Virus record (IMG/VR): IMGVR_UViG_3300008952_000345
Location: 1 to 21,433 of that record
DNA length: 21,433 bases
Source: a virus
Reading direction: 5' to 3' (one strand)
Below the pieces are notes generated by a model that saw only the letters and a program-made list of their open reading frames with translations, had not been told where the DNA came from and searched no databases. A program made the translations under genes and the position numbers. This document shows positions 1-6,202 of this stretch, in pieces (position 1 is the first letter of the stretch; each line of letters begins with the position of its first letter).

Positions 1-516
1 ACCATTATTGCCAGCGTCAGTTGAATATCCACCCCCCGAACCACCACCATAAGCTGTAGAACTAAACGCAGCAGAATTTGAACCATCACTATCAGATGAT
101 CCGCCAGTACCACCAGCCCCAACAACCATTGAATAAGTTCCAGCAGCAACAGATAATCCTTGCAAATGCACAACACCACCCCCACCGCCACCTCCGCCTA
201 GGGCGTAGCCACCACTTCCACCACCACCAACAATTAAAACATCAGCAGTTAAAGCGACATCAGTGACAAAATTTGTAGATCCAGTACTAGTAAAAGTATG
301 GATTATATATTCTCCATCATTAGTTATTGTACCACCAGAAACAGAATTTTTAGTATTTTCACTAGCAAAAGTTGAATCGTAAAGAGTTCCATCAATAGCA
401 TTACCTATTAAATCACTCCAAGCAGTACCAGTTTGAGGATAACTCTCCTTATTACCTGCATCAAAATAAAAATCTAAATTATCAGTAATAATATTTGGGC
501 CGTATCTACCTGCCAT
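1..516 (-). CDS. Glycine-rich tail-fibre/adhesin-like virion protein (partial, C-terminus beyond window)
   Basis: The reading frame starts with ATG at 516 and stays open for 172 codons to base 1, so the C-terminus is missing. The first 30 residues (MAGRYGPNIITDNLDFYFDA...) match in pattern the start of the upstream neighbour: both have GP, then TD-L, then D--N--SY. This suggests a shared virion-attachment or folding module. From about residue 90 the sequence turns to beta-strand and glycine-rich stretches (VLIVGGGGSGG, then an almost pure Gly run, then VVGAGGTGG). That is the style of the glycine-rich domains found in phage tail fibres and adhesins. The start overlaps the stop of the upstream gene by one base (TAATG), so translation is probably coupled. 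Likely a late structural gene for host-surface recognition; the exact position in the particle cannot be told. Confidence 0.8.
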   Translation of the reverse strand, partial: MAGRYGPNIITDNLDFYFDAGNKESYPQTGTAWSDLIGNAIDGTLYDSTFASENTKNSVSGGTITNDGEYIIHTFTSTGSTNFVTDVALTADVLIVGGGGSGGYALGGGGGGGGVVHLQGLSVAAGTYSMVVGAGGTGGSSDSDGSNSAAFSSTAYGGGSGGGYSTDAGNNG

Positions 517-1703
517 TAAAGTCCGAACCTTCCCTTATGTGCATTGTAGTTTTGTAATATTTCTGTGGCTGATAAATTCCTATTATATACCATATAATTA
601 GAAATTTTTCCTTGGAACCATCTATTTGATTGCCCCATACCAATATGGTTAAACCTCATCCAAGTATCGTTAGATCCCCCACCATGACTTACTCCATTAA
701 CATAAAAATGGATATTTGTACCATCTGATCTAACAACTATATTAACCCATCTATTAGCATAATTTGAAGACATTGCATCGGAATATATTTGATCTCCACT
801 ATTGCCCCTAAAGTATATTCTGAAATCTGAATGAAGCATAATAAATCCATCTGCTGAATCACTACCTGTTAAAGCTTCCCAAGTAGGATTTGAATCACCA
901 CTTGTACAATAAGCCCAAGCAGTAAATGTCCATGATTGTCCATCACTATAAGTTATATATGGAGATATTACAGCCTTATCATTAGTACCATCAAAACTAA
1001 AATCATTGACAAGTGTGCCTGGAACTTTTGTTGCACTATATGTTAAAGATGTCAAATCTGCATGATTGTTATTCCCACTTAAATCACGCCAGCCATCAGT
1101 GGCACTACGAGTGGTGGTAGTACCATTGTCATTAGATTTTATGTATTTTGTGGCATGTGGGTTTGCTTCCATTTGTGGGGCGCAAAGCCATAATTTTTCT
1201 GTCACTCCTGACCACCAAAAACTTAAACTGTCTGATTCTGCATTACTTGCACTTGTAAAATTCCATTCTAAACGCTTCCATCCATCACTCGCTGTTAGAG
1301 TTTGTGCATTACTCCAATATCTCCCCGCCTCACTATTATCAGCAGTATAAGTATGCACAGTTACAGTACTAGTAACATCTGTTTTAACATACAATGAAAT
1401 GGAATATTGTGTACTAGGGTCTTGCGGACAATAATCACCATATGAGTACCAATAACCAGCACCATCTTCACTAGATGGATATCCTGCATCATTAAACCCT
1501 ACAACAGGAGAATCTATTCCATCTGGTGGGTCAATATCATTCCACACAATATTCGTATTATAACCTTTTGACCAACCAGTATCCAAACCAGTATAATATA
1601 CAAGGTTAGTAGACGGCTCACCTTGATAACTTTCTTCATTGTACTTATCCAAGTGCAGTATCAGTCCATCTGTGGTAACTTTTGGGCCACTATATACAGC
1701 CAT
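516..1703 (-). CDS. LamG/concanavalin-like virion structural protein (tail-fibre type)
   Basis: A 395-residue protein. Its N-terminus (MAVYSGPKVTTDGLILHLD) resembles that of the next gene downstream. Residues about 210-395 look like a LamG/concanavalin-type jelly-roll domain: WRDLSGNNNHADL, FDGTNDKAVI, WTFTAWAYC, WVNIVVRSDGTNIHFYVNG and a C-terminal LSATEILQNYNAHKGRF, all typical of phage and bacterial LamG-like carbohydrate-binding modules. The middle part (about 30-200) has the W/Y/T/S-rich beta pattern of a carbohydrate-binding module. Probably a tail-fibre or decoration protein that binds surface glycans. An AAGGAA-type ribosome site and a GATAAATA box lie just upstream. Function is inferred from domain style; no catalytic residues are visible. 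Confidence 0.8.
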   Translation of the reverse strand: MAVYSGPKVTTDGLILHLDKYNEESYQGEPSTNLVYYTGLDTGWSKGYNTNIVWNDIDPPDGIDSPVVGFNDAGYPSSEDGAGYWYSYGDYCPQDPSTQYSISLYVKTDVTSTVTVHTYTADNSEAGRYWSNAQTLTASDGWKRLEWNFTSASNAESDSLSFWWSGVTEKLWLCAPQMEANPHATKYIKSNDNGTTTTRSATDGWRDLSGNNNHADLTSLTYSATKVPGTLVNDFSFDGTNDKAVISPYITYSDGQSWTFTAWAYCTSGDSNPTWEALTGSDSADGFIMLHSDFRIYFRGNSGDQIYSDAMSSNYANRWVNIVVRSDGTNIHFYVNGVSHGGGSNDTWMRFNHIGMGQSNRWFQGKISNYMVYNRNLSATEILQNYNAHKGRFGL

Positions 1704-1726
1704 ATTTTATCTTTCCTTTATACTAT

Positions 1727-1734
1727 TATTTATC
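1727..1734 (-). promoter_or_regulatory. Possible T4-type late promoter box
   Basis: On the minus strand the sequence reads GATAAATA. It fits the NATAAATA late-promoter motif known from T4-like cyanophages, and T4 itself uses TATAAATA. It lies about 25 bases before the ATG of the LamG-type virion gene, the right distance and gene class for a late promoter. It overlaps the thyX stop codon (TGATAAATAA), and in AT-rich DNA such a match can arise by chance. Confidence 0.35.
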
Positions 1735-2383
1735 ATTCTCTTAATGCACTCCAAGAAACAGGAAATTCTTCTTTACCTATAGCATCAATTTTATCTGCTA
1801 CAAGCCTAGTTTCCCTTTGTGCATCTGGCTTGCATCTCAGTCCACAAACTCTGGCAAATGCCATCAATGTGCCTGACCAATACCACTCTGTCATCATGCT
1901 TTGTGGTAATACCATCCGAGCCTGCTCTGGACAAATATTCAATTCTTTAATCAAATAATTATACTGCTTCTTGGCTGAATTGCATATATATTGATAACCA
2001 ACAGAAGGATCATTCAATACATTATGTTCATCTGAACTTTTCCATATTTCATCACTGCTACCTTGCTTTTTATTCTCAGCTGACAATCGCCATTCCTCTG
2101 GATGATAAAATTCTGGTTCACTATCAACATATCTCCTAGAAATTTCATTCCATACCAAGCCCACCTGATGTTTTACCAGTTGCCTAGCAACAAAAATCGG
2201 AGCCACAATGTGAAACTGCAAACTGCAATGGCCAAAAGGAGTCCAATGATTATGCCCAGCAAGATACTGGATAAGCTTCTCATCTTGTTTACTAAATTTA
2301 GTTTTCTTTTTACCAAAACTCACCCTCGCTGCATTGACCACTGTTAGATCAGTGCCCATTTTATCAATTAATGTTACATCCAC
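1733..2383 (-). CDS. thyX: Flavin-dependent thymidylate synthase ThyX
   Basis: Makes dTMP from dUMP using FAD, NADPH and methylenetetrahydrofolate, so it supplies thymidine for phage DNA synthesis. The 216 residues match the family from end to end: LIDKMGTDLTVVNAARVSF at the start, HNHWTPFGHCSLQF (44-57), ARQLVKHQVGLVWNEISRRY (66-85) and LRCKPDAQRETR (182-193). The ThyX signature RHR-x7-S appears here as KHQ-x8-S (K71 H72 Q73 ... S82), a variant I know from phage and cyanobacterial-type ThyX. The start is GTG at 2383-2381, overlapping the ligase stop by one base (TAGTG). The alternative ATG at codon 9 would remove the conserved first strand. It sits directly behind the DNA ligase gene, and the two are probably co-translated. 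Confidence 0.95.
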   Translation of the reverse strand: MDVTLIDKMGTDLTVVNAARVSFGKKKTKFSKQDEKLIQYLAGHNHWTPFGHCSLQFHIVAPIFVARQLVKHQVGLVWNEISRRYVDSEPEFYHPEEWRLSAENKKQGSSDEIWKSSDEHNVLNDPSVGYQYICNSAKKQYNYLIKELNICPEQARMVLPQSMMTEWYWSGTLMAFARVCGLRCKPDAQRETRLVADKIDAIGKEEFPVSWSALRE

Positions 2384-3564
2384 TATTCATAATCCCTAAA
2401 AGTAGTAGCAAATGGAAATCTTGGTATACCATCTGGTGTCAAATTTGAAAATTGCACCGTGACCATTTTGCCTATATAATCATATTTATTATCAAGTAAT
2501 TCTTTATACCATTTAAAATTACCTTTAATATTACTATTGAAAATTTTACCAGTTTCTTCATCCTTACATACTAAATGCTTAGCAGTACCAGTACGATTGC
2601 CACTGCCTTCATCTATATCAATAACTAAATATTCAGCATCGGAAAATTCTTTATACTTAAGCAACGATTTTGATCGTTTAGATTCATATCCTTTATTTAG
2701 GCGAATCATTGAACCTTCGTATCCATGACTGACATGAGTATTATACAACTGAGATATCATGTCAAATTTCCCACACCACCATGTCTGAATCTGACGGACA
2801 CAATCAGGCCATAGTTCTGTTTCTTTAAGTTTATATATAAATTCAGAAGTTCTTTCATAATAAGGAATATCCATATCTTCAGGGCCATTTACCTGTGGTA
2901 CATCATATACCCAATATAGAATTTTCTCCTTGGTTTCTTCTAATATATCCATCCAAGCTTTGCTCATATTAGCAGGCTTTTTCTTTCTGACTAATGAGAT
3001 GATTTTATTGAAATCGTCTTTCCAATCATGATTGTACAATTCACCATCTAATATCAAATTAGGATATTTATCAAACAATGGAATCAAATCATCTAAAATC
3101 AATTTCAGTGTATCAAATTCTTTACCATTGCGGGAACGTGCTACAAGCTTATCATTTTCTTTTTGTACGATACATCTTATCCCATCCAATTTAGGCTGTA
3201 CCATCAAAGGAAAATTATCTTTAACTAATTTTTCAGTATACTTTTCAGCTAGCATTGGAGCAAAATATGGTTTTTTATTATTTGCCTTTACTGCTTCTTC
3301 AATAGTGCCATAAAATCCTTCGGTTTTTCTAGCTATCCATTTTCTCATGGCTTCTTCTTCAGCCTGATCTTCAGCTGAAACATAATTTTTCTTGTCTACA
3401 TTTTTTTCTACTGTTTTTGTAGCTTTGGATTTCATCACTTTATATTCATCGCCTAATAACCCAGCTTCAGTATAAAAAGATGCACCCTTTGTAGCCACTG
3501 TCCAATGCCTGATTTTTCCCTTAATATCTACTTTGTATAAAGTAGGGAATTTCTTTTCCTTCAA
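2383..3564 (-). CDS. ATP-dependent DNA ligase with N-terminal WGR-like domain
   Basis: Seals nicks in phage DNA through an enzyme-AMP intermediate. Residues 8-85 (LYKVDIKGKIRHWTV ... AEDQAEEEAMRKW) form the WGR-like domain seen in many phage and giant-virus ligases. The nucleotidyltransferase core follows: motif I KLDGIR with the AMP-accepting K125 and R130, SRNG at 144-147, LDGELY with E175, EGSMIR with E283, and LLKYK with K303 and K305. An OB fold follows to the C-terminus (GKMVTVQFSNLTPDGIPRFP). The start is TTG at 3564-3562, overlapping the TGA stop of the upstream small gene (TTGA). It is supported by GGAGAA eight bases upstream, and no ATG lies close by. It shares a transcript with thyX. 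T4 ligase (gene 30) is of a different subfamily, so I do not assign that symbol. Confidence 0.93.
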   Translation of the reverse strand: MKEKKFPTLYKVDIKGKIRHWTVATKGASFYTEAGLLGDEYKVMKSKATKTVEKNVDKKNYVSAEDQAEEEAMRKWIARKTEGFYGTIEEAVKANNKKPYFAPMLAEKYTEKLVKDNFPLMVQPKLDGIRCIVQKENDKLVARSRNGKEFDTLKLILDDLIPLFDKYPNLILDGELYNHDWKDDFNKIISLVRKKKPANMSKAWMDILEETKEKILYWVYDVPQVNGPEDMDIPYYERTSEFIYKLKETELWPDCVRQIQTWWCGKFDMISQLYNTHVSHGYEGSMIRLNKGYESKRSKSLLKYKEFSDAEYLVIDIDEGSGNRTGTAKHLVCKDEETGKIFNSNIKGNFKWYKELLDNKYDYIGKMVTVQFSNLTPDGIPRFPFATTFRDYE

Positions 3565-3746
3565 TTACAGAGTTCTCCTTTAGCCCATTTTACTGTCAAA
3601 TCATGATTATGATTAATAACTTCAATTTCCTGCTTTAATGATTTATTTTCTTTTTCTAATTCATCAACCCGAGCTCCATATTTAACAATTCTTTTCTCCA
3701 AGAGTTCTACGTATACTCGATTAGTTATGTCTACACTATCAGCCAT
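3561..3746 (-). CDS. Small coiled-coil protein, function unknown
   Basis: A 61-residue protein. Residues 12-45 (LLEKRIVKYGARVDELEKENKSLKQEIEV) have the leucine/charged heptad pattern of a coiled coil. No catalytic motif is visible. Its TGA stop contains the start of the ligase gene (TTGA overlap), and its start lies inside the 3' end of the upstream membrane peptide gene. It is part of the small-gene operon leading into ligase and thyX. Several other coiled-coil proteins of this size occur in the window (7005-7250, 16534-16716). Confidence 0.7.
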   Translation of the reverse strand: MADSVDITNRVYVELLEKRIVKYGARVDELEKENKSLKQEIEVINHNHDLTVKWAKGELCN

Positions 3747-3844
3747 AATAAAATCCCCACTATAAATGCTATTGGTACTACAACAAATACCAAAATAAAT
3801 AAACTTAAAAATATATAAACCTTAGGCCAAACAAACTTTTTCAT
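3731..3844 (-). CDS. Single-span membrane peptide (37 aa)
   Basis: Encodes MKKFVWPKVYIFLSLFILVF followed by VVVPIAFIVGILLWLIV. Two lysines and a KVY precede a long hydrophobic span with a central proline, typical of phage inner-membrane peptides oriented N-in. It starts five bases after the stop of the upstream gene and overlaps the next gene by 16 bases, which fits the packed operon. The ribosome site is weak. Function unknown; it could act on the membrane during takeover or lysis, but nothing in the sequence decides this. Confidence 0.6.
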   Translation of the reverse strand: MKKFVWPKVYIFLSLFILVFVVVPIAFIVGILLWLIV

Positions 3845-3849
3845 TTTGC

Positions 3850-4113
3850 TTAAAACAGCTTAAGCTGATTTGGATTTTCTCTTTCTTTCTCTGGATTAAC
3901 CATAAATTCAACGTACCTACCTTTATGGATAACAAAAATATCGGGCCAATGCATTGGCCCAATGTTTTCTTTGTAGCATTTAGCTAGATCTTTTTTAGCC
4001 ATGTTTTCATAATACTTACTTATTATATATTTAATCTGGCTTTCACGATCAATATAATCATAATGCTTGTCGGTCAACTTCTTAATCATCTTCTTGCGTT
4101 TAATCTTTTTCAT
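3850..4113 (-). CDS. Small basic protein of unknown function
   Basis: An 87-residue protein with a very lysine-rich start (MKKIKRKKMIKKLTDKHYDYIDRES) and a C-terminal part with IGPMHWPDIFVIHKGRYVEFMVNPEKE. I do not recognise the family. The start is uncertain. The ATG at 4113 has an AGGTG ribosome site, but that site overlaps the expected transcription start of the promoter at 4126-4155. The ATG at codon 9 (4089) would give a normal leader of about 30 bases but has a poor ribosome site. Both starts may be used, one from read-through transcripts and one from the promoter's own transcript. Confidence 0.65.
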   Translation of the reverse strand: MKKIKRKKMIKKLTDKHYDYIDRESQIKYIISKYYENMAKKDLAKCYKENIGPMHWPDIFVIHKGRYVEFMVNPEKERENPNQLKLF

Positions 4114-4125
4114 AATAACACCTAT

Positions 4126-4155
4126 ATTATACCATATTCAGCTAGCCTTTGTCAA
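4126..4155 (-). promoter_or_regulatory. Sigma70-type promoter P1 (TTGACA-18-TATAAT)
   Basis: On the minus strand TTGACA at 4155-4150 and TATAAT at 4131-4126 are separated by 18 bases, with ATATGG directly before the -10 box. It is one of six such promoters in the window. Its -35 half lies inside the last codons of the upstream gene (4138-4398). It drives the 3850-4113 gene and those beyond. Confidence 0.85.
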
Positions 4156-4398
4156 GGCTAATTTCATCCATTTCGTACCTGAAGCAATATTTATCAAATA
4201 AAGTTTTTTCAAATCTCTATTCGATAATGGATTCAAGTAATCAGTTGCTTCATAAATTTTACTATTCATATCATCTTTCATTTTTTTATGAACCAAATCA
4301 AGTATCAATCGCTCTCTTTTCATTTTAATAATTTTACGTAAAACAGAAAAATTAATTTCAACACTTTGATCTGTCATTAGCATTTCTTTAAGCGTCAT
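4138..4398 (-). CDS. Unknown small phage protein, 3' end overlaps a promoter
   Basis: An 86-residue, mostly helical and basic protein (LRKIIKMKRERLILDLVHKKMKDDM ... SNRDLKKLYLINIASGTKWMKLALTKAS). No known motif is seen. It overlaps the upstream gene by 11 bases. The last residues (ALTKAS) are encoded by the -35 region of promoter P1, so this gene end and the promoter constrain each other. Function unknown. Confidence 0.6.
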   Translation of the reverse strand: MTLKEMLMTDQSVEINFSVLRKIIKMKRERLILDLVHKKMKDDMNSKIYEATDYLNPLSNRDLKKLYLINIASGTKWMKLALTKAS

Positions 4399-4594
4399 TT
4401 TCTTTCCTTGGATAATAAGCGTCTCTTTGTCGTAACTGTCTTTCCATGTCAGTATAATTATTCAATCTTCTACATAAATAATCCCACCTTAGTTTCCAAT
4501 AATCATAAGGATGATCATTGTACCTCTTAACCCATTCTTTCTTTTCGGCTACTATTTCTTTAATTTTCACAAGCTTATGTCTTGTATATACCAT
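4388..4594 (-). CDS. Unknown small basic protein
   Basis: A 68-residue protein rich in Tyr, Arg, Lys and Trp (VAEKKEWVKRYNDHPYDYWKLRWDYLCRRLNNYTDMERQLRQRD), probably helical. Family not recognised. It overlaps the downstream gene by 11 bases and the upstream 44-aa gene by 28 bases. The latter is long for this genome, so the start could be slightly further in. No strong ribosome site lies before the ATG at 4594; AAGGAT about 13 bases upstream is the best candidate. Confidence 0.55.
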   Translation of the reverse strand: MVYTRHKLVKIKEIVAEKKEWVKRYNDHPYDYWKLRWDYLCRRLNNYTDMERQLRQRDAYYPRKENDA

Positions 4595-4701
4595 ATAAAT
4601 GCATTATCCTTGTATTTTATACAAGGGATGCAAGTATTGTTATATACCTCGGCTTTACCATGATTGAACAACACAGAGTTCTTATTACTTACGCCAATCA
4701 T
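4567..4701 (-). CDS. 44-residue protein with CxxC, strong ribosome site
   Basis: Encodes MIGVSNKNSVLFNHGKAEVY, then NNTCIPCIKYKDNAFIWYIQDISL. The TCIPC pair could bind metal or form a disulphide. The main support is AAGGAGGGG placed six to seven bases before the ATG, among the best ribosome sites in the window. A perfect 8-bp hairpin with a 3-base loop (CCTTGTAT/ATACAAGG, 4608-4626) lies within the gene. It overlaps the downstream gene by 28 bases. Function unknown. Confidence 0.5.
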   Translation of the reverse strand: MIGVSNKNSVLFNHGKAEVYNNTCIPCIKYKDNAFIWYIQDISL

Positions 4702-4802
4702 ACAGCCCCTCCTTTTCATCCTCATGCGGATGTATGCTAGTTTCAACCTAGCTTATAGTATCTAAAATATTTTACACCATACTATAGGTGATATAAAAAA
4801 AT
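4702..4802 (-). promoter_or_regulatory. Leader with three inverted repeats before a strong ribosome site
   Basis: About 100 bases without a gene. In transcription order it holds an 8-bp inverted repeat (TATAGTAT/ATACTATA, arms 4754-4761 and 4779-4786), a 5-bp hairpin (GCTAG/CTAGC, 4736-4752) and another (CATCC/GGATG, 4717-4732), followed at once by AAGGAGGGG and the ATG at 4701. No good TTGACA/TATAAT pair is seen. It could terminate the upstream unit, bind a regulator, or shape the messenger leader. Confidence 0.4.
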
Positions 4803-5135
4803 CTATTGTACTCGATATAAATGCAATTTATTAATATTGTTAAAATTTTCTGGTAAACAATATTCAATCTTAGTATAAGGATCATGATAATGCTTATTCT
4901 TACATAATGCATGTGCATTATCAGGAATTAGTATATCATCACCATATGCTGTTTTTTCCACACTGTCCACTCTGACTTCTTTATTCTTCCAAATTAGTTT
5001 AGTAGATTCCATTCCATCTTCCGTCACCACTCCCCATGCCCAACCCTTATCATATTCAGTTCCACAACTCACAGAGAGTAATAACAATACAGTTGAGGAA
5101 CCTTGTAATAATGCTTTAATCAAACCTACCATCAT
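4803..5135 (-). CDS. Exported protein, possible lipoprotein
   Basis: A 110-residue protein that starts with a signal sequence: MMVGLIKALLQGSSTVLLLLSVSC, then GTEYDKGWAWGV. The single Cys after LLSVS resembles a lipobox, though Ser at -3 is not ideal. If processed there, the rest would be an outer-membrane-anchored or periplasmic domain of about 85 residues with two further Cys (ALCKNKHYHD, IEYCLPENF) that could pair. No family recognised. Phage lipoproteins often act in superinfection exclusion or as outer spanins, but this one lacks the proline-rich makeup of Rz1-type spanins. The start overlaps the upstream membrane peptide gene by 20 bases. Confidence 0.6.
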   Translation of the reverse strand: MMVGLIKALLQGSSTVLLLLSVSCGTEYDKGWAWGVVTEDGMESTKLIWKNKEVRVDSVEKTAYGDDILIPDNAHALCKNKHYHDPYTKIEYCLPENFNNINKLHLYRVQ

Positions 5136-5226
5136 TTCCTGATTTAACAGATTTATAAATCATAACGGCGCCCCAAGTTAATCCAATTGCCCAAAATACA
5201 CAGGCAACTATAACTACTACATCCAT
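5116..5226 (-). CDS. Single-span membrane peptide (36 aa)
   Basis: Encodes MDVVVIVACVFWAIGLTWGA followed by VMIYKSVKSGNDGRFD: one hydrophobic span and a short basic tail, so probably a C-in inner-membrane peptide. AGAGG six bases before the ATG supports translation. It lies between two genes for exported proteins and overlaps the downstream one by 20 bases. Its place in this cluster hints at an envelope role; the exact function is unknown. Confidence 0.6.
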   Translation of the reverse strand: MDVVVIVACVFWAIGLTWGAVMIYKSVKSGNDGRFD

Positions 5227-5240
5227 AACAAACCTCTTTT

Positions 5241-5891
5241 TTACCTACCTCTACGGCCACCACGTTGACTGCGAAATTGCTCAATCATGCGTAACCGCTC
5301 TTCTGGCGAGGCACTTTCAAATTGTCTCGCTCTTTCCTGCCATCTTTCTCTTTGAGCAGACGACGCATTTCGTCGGCCATTTCTACCTGACGTTTCAGCT
5401 GTTCTACGATTTGTACGTTCAGATTGACCACTTTGGCGTACCGTATCTTGACTGCGTCCAGCTCGGCTTGAAGTTCTTTCACTAGAACCTCTAGTTGTTC
5501 CCTTTTCATCCCCCAAAAATTCAACTGCTTTTTGCTCATAAATATCTCCATTTTCCAATACTACTTTTCTATTGGTAATTTCTGTAACTACACTCCCTGC
5601 GAATTCTACTCCTTCTTTGATTACAGTTATTGCGCCACCCCGTACTGGTGAATTAGAACGTGACATATATGCCCAAGTTCCTGTTAATGCATCTTTTCCT
5701 ACTACTTTTGTACCCAACAAATTCCATTTTGGAGTTCGATCAGGAGCTTTCCAGCCCAACGGTCGAAATAAATGGCCTTGTGCAACTACAGGTGCATAAT
5801 GCTTTTCATCTGATTCTGTCATTTCTGCCCCAACTGCAGGTGCAGTCGAAACTGTCAATGCTACTGTTAATGCTACTAATTTACTTTTCAT
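5241..5891 (-). CDS. Exported protein with arginine-rich C-terminal tail
   Basis: A 216-residue protein. Residues 1-22 (MKSKLVALTVALTVSTAPAV, GA) are a classical signal peptide ending in VGA, so it is exported to the periplasm. Residues 35-125 (HLFRPLGWKAP ... WNLLGTKVVG ... GGAITVIKEGVEFAGSVVTEITNRKVVLENG) resemble in pattern the small beta domains of GspC/PilP/MshK-type secretion and pilus proteins. This is an analogy I cannot prove. Residues 130-216 are Arg/Ser/Gly/Glu-rich and end in SPEERLRMIEQFRSQRGGRRGR. In this tail roughly four in five codons end in A or T by hand count, as expected for real coding in this genome. A second open frame runs inside the tail (see 5285-5539). A phage protein that binds envelope machinery is an attractive but unproven reading. 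Confidence 0.7.
   Translation of the reverse strand: MKSKLVALTVALTVSTAPAVGAEMTESDEKHYAPVVAQGHLFRPLGWKAPDRTPKWNLLGTKVVGKDALTGTWAYMSRSNSPVRGGAITVIKEGVEFAGSVVTEITNRKVVLENGDIYEQKAVEFLGDEKGTTRGSSERTSSRAGRSQDTVRQSGQSERTNRRTAETSGRNGRRNASSAQRERWQERARQFESASPEERLRMIEQFRSQRGGRRGR
5285..5539 (-). CDS. Possible nested coiled-coil gene in another frame
   Basis: Inside the arginine-rich tail of the exported protein, another minus frame is open for 84 codons from ATG at 5539: MSKKQLNFWGMKREQLEVLV, then KELQAELDAVKIRYAKVVNLNVQIVEQ and on. It reads as a regular coiled coil. GGAG sits six bases before this ATG, which is good spacing. Against it, its codons end in G or C about half the time, unlike other genes here, while the overlapping frame shows the normal A/T bias. 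It may be a shadow of the arginine codons or a true overprinted gene. Confidence 0.3.
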   Translation of the reverse strand: MSKKQLNFWGMKREQLEVLVKELQAELDAVKIRYAKVVNLNVQIVEQLKRQVEMADEMRRLLKEKDGRKERDNLKVPRQKSGYA

Positions 5892-6036
5892 TTTTTATCC
5901 ACCTTAAAAATTTCTCCCATAGTGTCAAATCTTTAATCAATACACGCTTTTTACCTCTATCCTTTAGCTTGATTTTAGTGGGCAAGGGTGCCTCTTGAAT
6001 TTTTTGATCAAATGTTTTTTTACGTTGAAAACTCAT
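5881..6036 (-). CDS. Small basic protein, 51 aa
   Basis: Encodes MSFQRKKTFDQKIQEAPLPT, then KIKLKDRGKKRVLIKDLTLWEKFLRWIKNEK. The frame is open further upstream to an ATG at 6123, but the start at 6036 is chosen because GGGAGAAG lies seven bases before it and because the extra 29 residues would run through the upstream gene. Strongly basic, with an amphipathic C-terminal helix (LWEKFLRWIK). It overlaps the start of the exported-protein gene by 11 bases. Function unknown. Confidence 0.6.
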   Translation of the reverse strand: MSFQRKKTFDQKIQEAPLPTKIKLKDRGKKRVLIKDLTLWEKFLRWIKNEK

Positions 6037-6052
6037 GGCTGTACTTCTCCCT

Positions 6053-6202
6053 TTAATAGTCGCGCTCGCTCCATTCCCTGAGTCTATCGAACAGTTCATC
6101 TGAATAATCAGGATTGAAAACACTAATCAATCCTAATCCTGACATTGTAACAACTCCAACAATGGTGCCAAAAATTCCTGCTACAATAGCTAATATTTGC
6201 AT
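6053..6202 (-). CDS. Single-span membrane peptide (49 aa)
   Basis: Encodes MQILAIVAGIFGTIVGVVTM, then SGLGLISVFNPDYSDELFDRLREWSERDY. The first 28 residues form a glycine-rich membrane span and the rest is an acidic soluble tail. AGAGG seven bases before the ATG supports it, and the ATG directly follows the stop of the upstream gene (TAAATG). Function unknown; part of the envelope-protein cluster 4803-6202. Confidence 0.65.
   Translation of the reverse strand: MQILAIVAGIFGTIVGVVTMSGLGLISVFNPDYSDELFDRLREWSERDY

Noticed and set aside
78-266. Plus-strand frame rich in His and Gln
   Set aside because: It is the antisense of the glycine-rich domain of the minus-strand virion gene; the low-complexity makeup follows from GGT/GGA codons read backwards.
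1066-1958. Plus-strand frames opposite the LamG-type gene and thyX
   Set aside because: The minus-strand frames have clear families and fill the same DNA; the plus frames show no family pattern or ribosome site.
4803-5891. Rz/Rz1-type spanin pair
   Set aside because: A nested frame and a possible lipoprotein are present, but the nested frame has no lipobox and the enclosing gene has a cleavable signal peptide instead of an N-terminal anchor with coiled coil. No holin or endolysin is seen nearby.
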